From NCBI RefSeq assembly GCF_009908285.1, contig NZ_JAAARM010000008.1, forward strand, positions 124,001 through 188,000: a stretch of DNA of 64,000 nt, given 5' to 3'. Source of the DNA: Pseudomonas sp. Fl4BN1. Lineage in GTDB: Bacteria > Pseudomonadota > Gammaproteobacteria > Pseudomonadales > Pseudomonadaceae. Shown here piece by piece: positions 58,872-64,000 of the stretch. The notes below the pieces were generated by a model. It saw only the letters and a list, made by a program, of their open reading frames with translations, did no database searches and was not told where the DNA came from. The translations under genes and the position numbers were made by a program. Position 1 is the stretch's first letter. Every line of letters begins with the position of its first letter.

Positions 58872-59330
58872 TCAGCTTTCGTCGTCTGCATACGGGTCTG
58901 GATGACCCAGTTCTGCAAGCAAAGTTCGTTCCAGTGCTTCCATTTCTTCGGCTTCGTCGTCATCTATATGGTCGTAGCCCAACAGATGCAAGCAGCCGTG
59001 AATCACCAGATGGGCCCAGTGGGCCTGAAGTTCCTTGCCTTGTTCGGCCGCTTCGCGCTCGACCACGGGAATGCAGATCACCAGGTCTCCCAGCAGTGGG
59101 ATATCCAGCAGCTCATCCGGCACGTCCGCAGGAAATGACAGCACATTGGTGGCGTAATCTTTGTGGCGCCAGGTGTGGTTCAGCTCGCGGCCTTCGTCCT
59201 CGTCCACCAGGCGGATGGTCAACTCCGAATCAGCTGTGCGCTGGCGCAGGGCCAGCTCGCACCACTGGCGGAATTGTTCATCGCTGGGGGCCGGCTGTTG
59301 GCTGGCGCGCTGCAGGTCAAGCTCAAGCAT
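58872..59330 (-). CDS. ybeY: Endoribonuclease YbeY
   Basis: A 152-residue metalloprotein. [15 protein letters not shown] is the HxxxHxxxxxH zinc site; [18 protein letters not shown] is the second signature. YbeY takes part in 16S rRNA 3' maturation and ribosome quality control. ATG 59330 starts the family sequence [10 protein letters not shown]; the much longer in-frame opening would lie inside phoH. The start overlaps the phoH stop by 8 bases. Confidence 0.96.
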   Translation of the reverse strand: MLELDLQRASQQPAPSDEQFRQWCELALRQRTADSELTIRLVDEDEGRELNHTWRHKDYATNVLSFPADVPDELLDIPLLGDLVICIPVVEREAAEQGKELQAHWAHLVIHGCLHLLGYDHIDDDEAEEMEALERTLLAELGHPDPYADDES

Positions 59331-60342
59331 CGTGACGATTGCCCCTGTTGGCAGAAGCCTTGGCGGCCTCGTCATCGGCCTGCAGCTCGAAGCGCTCGTA
59401 GGCTTCGACGATGCGTTGCACCAGCGGGTGGCGAACCACATCCTTGGGCATGAAGTGCGTGAAGCTAATACCAGGTACATCCTTGAGTACGTTGATCACC
59501 TGGCCCAGGCCCGACTTGGTGCCCTTGGGCAGGTCAACCTGGGTGATGTCGCCGGTGATCACCGCAGTGGAGCCGAAACCGATCCGGGTGAGGAACATTT
59601 TCATCTGTTCCACGGTGGTGTTCTGGCTTTCGTCGAGAATGATAAAGCTGTTGTTCAGCGTCCGGCCGCGCATGTAGGCCAGGGGCGCGATCTCGATGAC
59701 TTGGCGCTCGATCAATTTGGCCACATATTCGAAGCCGAGCATTTCGTACAGCGCGTCATACAGTGGGCGCAGGTACGGGTCGATCTTCTGTGCCAGGTCG
59801 CCAGGCAGGAAGCCGAGCTTCTCGCCTGCCTCTACTGCTGGACGCACCAACAGGATGCGGCGCACCTGTTCGCGCTCCAGGGCATCCACGGCGCAGGCTA
59901 CGGCCAGGTAGGTTTTTCCGGTACCGGCCGGGCCAATGCCGAAATTGATGTCGTTGCTGAGAATCTCTTTGACATAGCGCTGCTGATTCAAGCCGCGAGG
60001 GCGAATCATGCCCTTCTTGGTGCGCAGGGCTACGGCGGCGTCGGCCACTGAAGGATTTTCCAGCTGCTCCACGGCAGACTCCTGGAGGAACAGGTGCACC
60101 AGGTCCGGCGACAGCTCGGTGCCCTTGGTTTCCCGATAGAGACGGCGCAGGAGATTTTCCGCAGAGGTGGTGTGCTTGAGTTCGCCGATCAATTCGAATT
60201 GATTGCCGCGGTTGCGGATCTCGATCGTCAGGCGCTGCTCGATCAAGCGCAAATGCTCGTCGAATTGCCCGCACAGATTGGCGAAGCGGCGAGCCTCAAA
60301 GGGCTCGAGGATGAAGCGATGAGGTTCTATGGGTGCGTTCAA
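59323..60342 (-). CDS. ybeZ: PhoH-like ATPase (YbeZ)
   Basis: A 339-residue PhoH family ATPase. [20 protein letters not shown] is the Walker A region, [20 protein letters not shown] the Walker B, and [18 protein letters not shown] a sensor-like motif. YbeZ partners with YbeY in RNA metabolism. The N-terminal 100 residues contain a KH-like segment ([20 protein letters not shown]) used for RNA binding. The gap to miaB is 184 bases with nothing recognisable. Confidence 0.93.
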   Translation of the reverse strand: MNAPIEPHRFILEPFEARRFANLCGQFDEHLRLIEQRLTIEIRNRGNQFELIGELKHTTSAENLLRRLYRETKGTELSPDLVHLFLQESAVEQLENPSVADAAVALRTKKGMIRPRGLNQQRYVKEILSNDINFGIGPAGTGKTYLAVACAVDALEREQVRRILLVRPAVEAGEKLGFLPGDLAQKIDPYLRPLYDALYEMLGFEYVAKLIERQVIEIAPLAYMRGRTLNNSFIILDESQNTTVEQMKMFLTRIGFGSTAVITGDITQVDLPKGTKSGLGQVINVLKDVPGISFTHFMPKDVVRHPLVQRIVEAYERFELQADDEAAKASANRGNRHDA

Positions 60343-60526
60343 GGTTGTTTTTTAGCCGCCCAACGGCAATTAAGATGAATTCAAGGATAACGCCAGTGGC
60401 CTGGGTGCGAAAGCTCTTATGCGGAGCAATGGCTGTTGGTGCTTGTTCTGTTGCCGCAGGCTGGCCGCTGAAGGCGATCTTGCGAGGCCCTTCGCCGGCC
60501 AGCCCAGCCTCTACGTCAACCTGCTC

Positions 60527-61855
60527 TCACGATAGCAACGAGCCGCGCAGCGAGTGAGGCTGTGCCGAGTCGATGTGCACGTCGGCGAACTGGCCAATCA
60601 GTGTGGGATTGTCGCAGCGAAAGTTGACGATTCGGTTGTTCTCGGTTCGCCCCTGCAATTCACCCGGGTCTTTCTTGGAATAGTCGGTGACCAGGATACG
60701 CTGGGTGGAGCCCACCATTTGTCGGCTGATTTCGAAGCCCTGCTGGTTCAGGCGATGTTGCAGGGCGTTCAGGCGTTCCTTCTTCAGCGCTTCCGAAGTG
60801 TCATCGGTCAGGTCGGCGGCCGGTGTTCCTGGGCGCTGGCTGTAGACAAAGGAGTAGGAAAAGTCGAAACCGACATCTTCGATCAGCTTCATGGTCTGCT
60901 GGAAGTCTTTCTCCGTTTCCCCTGGGAAGCCAACGATGAAGTCCGAGCTGATGCAGATCCCAGGTACCGCGGCTCGCAGTTTGCGCAGCTTGGACTTGTA
61001 TTCCAGGGCGGTGTGGTTGCGTTTCATCGCCGCCAGGATGCGGTCGGAGCCCGACTGCACCGGCAGGTGCAGATGCTTCACCAGTTCGGGTACTTCGGCA
61101 TGGGCCTGGATCAGGCTGTCGGAGAACTCCAGTGGGTGCGAAGTGGTATAGCGAATCCGTTCGATACCGTCGACGGCGGCGACCACGCGGATCAGTTCGG
61201 CCAGGTCGGCCATGCGTCCATCGTGGGTCTGGCCGCGGTAGCCATTGACGTTCTGGCCCAGCAGGGTGACTTCACGGACGCCGTTTTCCGCCAGGTGGAT
61301 GATCTCGGCGATCACGTCGTCAAACGGCCGGCTGACCTCTTCGCCGCGGGTGTAGGGCACTACGCAGAAGGTGCAGTACTTGCTGCAGCCTTCCATGACC
61401 GATACGTATGCACTCGGGCCATCGATACGAGGCTCTGGCAGGTGGTCGAATTTTTCGATTTCCGGGAACGAAACGTCCACTTGCGGCAGTTTGGTGACGC
61501 GCGCGGCGTCGATCATTTCCGGCAGGCGGTGCAGGGTCTGCGGGCCAAATACCACATCGACGTAAGGGGCACGGTCACGGATCGCTGCGCCTTCCTGGCT
61601 GGCCACGCAACCACCGACGGCAATCACCATTTCCGGATTGGCCTGCTTCAGTTCGCGCCAGCGTCCCAGTTGGGAGTACACCCGGTCCTGGGCTCGTTCA
61701 CGTATCGAACAGGTGTTGAGCAGGATGACGTCCGCGTCTTCGGCGCGAGCGGTGACTTCCAAGACCTGATGTTCACCCAGCAGATCCACCATGCGCGAGC
61801 TGTCGTACTCGTTCATCTGGCAACCGTGGGTTTCGATGTAAAGCTTCTTGGCCAT
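60527..61855 (-). CDS. miaB: tRNA-2-methylthio-N6-dimethylallyladenosine synthase
   Basis: A 442-residue radical SAM methylthiotransferase. The N-terminal domain has the three auxiliary-cluster Cys in [24 protein letters not shown] and [10 protein letters not shown]; the radical SAM cluster is in [18 protein letters not shown]; a C-terminal TRAM domain follows (about 375-440). It adds methylthio to i6A37 of tRNAs reading UNN codons. ATG 61855 opens the family start [11 protein letters not shown]; 61903 would add 16 residues. It is divergent from the DUF1820 gene. Confidence 0.97.
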   Translation of the reverse strand: MAKKLYIETHGCQMNEYDSSRMVDLLGEHQVLEVTARAEDADVILLNTCSIRERAQDRVYSQLGRWRELKQANPEMVIAVGGCVASQEGAAIRDRAPYVDVVFGPQTLHRLPEMIDAARVTKLPQVDVSFPEIEKFDHLPEPRIDGPSAYVSVMEGCSKYCTFCVVPYTRGEEVSRPFDDVIAEIIHLAENGVREVTLLGQNVNGYRGQTHDGRMADLAELIRVVAAVDGIERIRYTTSHPLEFSDSLIQAHAEVPELVKHLHLPVQSGSDRILAAMKRNHTALEYKSKLRKLRAAVPGICISSDFIVGFPGETEKDFQQTMKLIEDVGFDFSYSFVYSQRPGTPAADLTDDTSEALKKERLNALQHRLNQQGFEISRQMVGSTQRILVTDYSKKDPGELQGRTENNRIVNFRCDNPTLIGQFADVHIDSAQPHSLRGSLLS

Positions 61856-61989
61856 GGACGGGGTCATCAAGTGATTCAAAGAACCGCGCATTATAGGGGC
61901 CATGCCCGCAGGTTCCTAGCGCTGTGCATCAGGTAGCTATGCTATAGTTCGCGCCCTATTTTTATCTCCCGATGTGTTACCCGCCCACC

Positions 61990-62316
61990 ATGACCAAACG
62001 CGAAGCTCCAATCTACAAGGTGATTTTCCTCAACCAGGGCCAGGTGTTCGAAATGTACGCCAAGCAGATCTATCAAAGTGATCTGTGGGGCTTTCTGGAA
62101 GTGGAAGAGTTCGTCTTTGGCGAGCGCACGCAAGTGGTCGTCGATCCGAGCGAAGAAAAGCTCAAGGCCCAGTTCGAAGGAGTGGTGCGCAGCTTTGTGC
62201 CGATGCATTCGATTGTGCGCATCGATGAGGTGGAGCGTTTGGGGACGCCGAAGATCAGCGAAGCGCGTGGCGTGAGCAACGTCATGCCGTTCCCGATGCC
62301 GATGCCTGAGAAATAA
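61990..62316 (+). CDS. DUF1820 family protein
   Basis: A 108-residue protein conserved in gammaproteobacteria at this locus. APIYKVIFLNQGQVFEMYAK, FLEVEEFVFGERTQVVVDPS and VPMHSIVRIDEVERLG are the conserved blocks. Function unknown. ATG 61990 is taken as the start, since the family begins with MTKREAPIYK; a codon at 61972 is also in frame. TATAGT at 61943-61948 could be its -10 box. Confidence 0.88.
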   Translation: MTKREAPIYKVIFLNQGQVFEMYAKQIYQSDLWGFLEVEEFVFGERTQVVVDPSEEKLKAQFEGVVRSFVPMHSIVRIDEVERLGTPKISEARGVSNVMPFPMPMPEK

Positions 62317-62374
62317 GCCTGGCTGGCGTCTTCTTGTAGGTGCTGGCATTACCAGCGAACCCTGCAAGGGTCGG

Positions 62375-62929
62375 TTATGGCAGGGGAGAAAAGGGCGAGC
62401 GCCCGTCTGCACTCTGCAGTTCCATCAGGTATTTACGGAAAATCTGTCCCAGCACCTGGGTAGCGACTTCCAGTTCGTCGCGCTGCATGTGCTCGGCGAC
62501 TTCGTCGGCGGTGTCCAGAGCGTCTTCAGCACCGTTGACCGCAGCCATCTTCAGCACGATATAAGCCTGAACGTTATTGGCTGGCACGCCTTCACCGTGG
62601 AAGAACATGGTGCCGAGTTTGAATTGCGCCTGGGCATGGCCTTGCAACGAGGCCTTTTCGAAATAGCTCAGGGCCTGATTGAGGTCGCGCGCGGTACCTT
62701 TGCCTTCGTAGTAGAACTCACCCAACTCGTATTGCGCCTCAGCATCCCCTTCATCAGCCGCTTTCTGGCAGGCCGCGAGTGACTCGGCCTGGTCTTGTGC
62801 CTGAGGATCGAGGGTGCAGCGACCCAGCGCTGGGATCAACAACGAGTTGCCGCCTGCTTGTGCGTGCGCGAGCAGGGGCTGAAGGAGCAACAGGCAGCCC
62901 AATGTCAGGGCGCGGCCGGTGCGGTTCAT
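62375..62929 (-). CDS. Sel1-repeat (TPR-like) periplasmic protein
   Basis: A 184-residue protein with a signal peptide (LTLGCLLLLQPLLAHAQA, cleavage after AHA) and Sel1-like repeats at about 75-145: AEAQYELGEFYYEGKGTARD and AQAQFKLGTMFFHGEGVPAN. Sel1 repeats mediate protein contacts; partner unknown. The ATG at 62929 gives a clean signal peptide; an in-frame ATG at 62989 adds a basic leader and is less likely. It lies between convergent DUF1820 and hemL. Confidence 0.82.
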   Translation of the reverse strand: MNRTGRALTLGCLLLLQPLLAHAQAGGNSLLIPALGRCTLDPQAQDQAESLAACQKAADEGDAEAQYELGEFYYEGKGTARDLNQALSYFEKASLQGHAQAQFKLGTMFFHGEGVPANNVQAYIVLKMAAVNGAEDALDTADEVAEHMQRDELEVATQVLGQIFRKYLMELQSADGRSPFSPLP

Positions 62930-63150
62930 GGGAATCGACTTACCTCTGAGGGGCGCGCGAACCCGGCGAGGGTTCCAATAAGCGCGCATTATGAAATAAG
63001 CAGGGCCAACCTTACAAAGTCTTTACTCGTTTTTCTGCTGCGTGGGCGCTATATCCGCAGGATTAGCCCGCATTTCCTGGTTTGAGGGTAGAAAAACTTG
63101 AGTAAAGAGCACGACTGGCGCGGTTGATTACCCCGCCAGTCGGACAGTGC

Positions 63151-64000
63151 TTACTTCAAAGCGGCAAACGCGCGCTCTGCGGCATCCAGGGTCAGCTGCA
63201 ATTCAGTCTCGCCGTGGGCGATGGAAGTGAAGCCGGCCTCGAAGGCGCTAGGTGCCAGGTATACGCCACCTTCCAGCATCAAGTGGAAGAAGCGCTTGAA
63301 CAGGTTGGCGTCGCTGGACATCACGTCGTCGAAGGTGACGATATCGTCGGCGCTGCTGAAGTACAGGCCGAACATGCCGCCTGCCTGAGTAGTGACAAAC
63401 GGAATTCCTGCCGCGTCAGCGCGTTGCTGCAGGCCTTCCAGTAGTCGGCTGGTGTAGTCGCTCAGTTCGGCGTGAAAGCCCGGGCGGCTGATCAGGCGCA
63501 GGGTGGTCAGGCCCGCTGCCATGGCCAGCGGGTTGCCGGACAAAGTGCCAGCTTGATAGACCGGGCCCAGTGGCGCGATATGTTCCATGATCTTGCGTTT
63601 GCCGCCGAAGCAGCCCACTGGCATGCCGCCACCAATGATCTTGCCAAAAGTGGACAGGTCCGGAGTTACGCCGTAGTGAGCCTGGGCGCCGCCGAGGGCC
63701 ACGCGGAAACCAGTCATCACTTCGTCGAAGATCAGCACCACGCCGTGCTGGTCGCACAAGCGACGCAAGCCTTCGAGGAAACCTGGAGCTGGTGGTACAC
63801 AGTTCATGTTGCCGGCCACAGGCTCGACGATGATGCAGGCCACTTCCTGGCCGACTTCGGCGAGCATTTTTTCCACTGCGGCGATGTCGTTGAAGGGCAG
63901 GGTCAGGGTGTGTCTGGCGAAGGCCGCGGGCACTCCGGCGGAGCTCGGGACGCCTTGAGTCAGAGCACCGGAGCCGGCCTTGACCAGCAGGCTATCGGAG
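63151..64000 (-). CDS. hemL: Glutamate-1-semialdehyde 2,1-aminomutase (5' part cut)
   Basis: The minus-strand frame stays open to the window edge, giving the last 283 or so of about 427 residues. [60 protein letters not shown] and [18 protein letters not shown] (with the PLP Lys) identify HemL. It makes 5-aminolevulinate for heme and, relevant to the eut island, for cobalamin. The start codon is outside the window. Confidence 0.96.
   Translation of the reverse strand, partial: SDSLLVKAGSGALTQGVPSSAGVPAAFARHTLTLPFNDIAAVEKMLAEVGQEVACIIVEPVAGNMNCVPPAPGFLEGLRRLCDQHGVVLIFDEVMTGFRVALGGAQAHYGVTPDLSTFGKIIGGGMPVGCFGGKRKIMEHIAPLGPVYQAGTLSGNPLAMAAGLTTLRLISRPGFHAELSDYTSRLLEGLQQRADAAGIPFVTTQAGGMFGLYFSSADDIVTFDDVMSSDANLFKRFFHLMLEGGVYLAPSAFEAGFTSIAHGETELQLTLDAAERAFAALK

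Overview
The window reads as a chromosomal segment of a Pseudomonas of the fluorescens group. It is mostly GC-rich, packed with orthologues of pseudomonad housekeeping genes in familiar order (rsfS-rlmH-mrdA-rodA-mltB-rlpA-dacA-ybeD-lipB-lipA; leuS-lptE-holA; miaB-phoH-ybeY-corC-lnt), and carries REP-like palindromes between convergent genes. Species assignment is inference from gene content only.

Region 1 (1-10515, minus strand) is an AT-rich surface-polysaccharide (O-antigen type) locus. In transcription order it encodes an ABC exporter pair (wzm, wzt), an ATP-grasp ligase, a Gfo/Idh/MocA oxidoreductase, an FkbM methyltransferase, an FdtA/QdtA-type ketoisomerase, a matching PLP aminotransferase, two GT61 (DUF563) glycosyltransferases and a family-2 glycosyltransferase cut by the window edge. 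The isomerase/aminotransferase pair points to a 3-amino-3,6-dideoxyhexose. The ligase and oxidoreductase are not explained by a standard pathway. About 1.3 kb of AT-rich DNA with no supported gene lies upstream of wzm.

Region 2 (11.8-15.2 kb, minus) holds ppa, an MtfA-type peptidase, a DedA protein and a GNAT acetyltransferase. Region 3 (15.3-26.6 kb) is an ethanolamine catabolism island: eutH-eutA-[fused eutB-eutC]-eutB-eutC on the minus strand, an acetaldehyde dehydrogenase gene behind a strong sigma-54 promoter match, and a divergent sigma-54 activator (EatR type). No microcompartment shell gene is present. The fused EutBC protein beside the ordinary EutB and EutC is the most unusual item: an aspartate that contacts the substrate amine in the known enzyme is alanine in the fusion.

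Region 4 (26.8-38 kb) carries mpl-ubiX-lipoprotein (+), a Rossmann oxidoreductase, a MORN-repeat/caspase-like lipoprotein, a MaoC hydratase (-), a CidA/CidB pair and a Lon-N-domain protein (+), a DedA-PAP2 fusion and an AAG-type glycosylase (-), then proA-nadD (+). Region 5 (38.1-48.7 kb, +) is the cell elongation and lipoate cluster plus ldcA. Region 6 (48.7-64 kb, mostly -) holds an MltB-like lipoprotein, arfA with its regulatory hairpin, holA, lptE, leuS, lnt, corC, ybeY, phoH, miaB, a Sel1 protein and partial hemL, with an unknown small protein, a YdcF protein and a DUF1820 protein on the plus strand.

No tRNA, rRNA, CRISPR array, complete insertion sequence or prophage was recognised. All assignments come from reading motifs and order; no database search was run.
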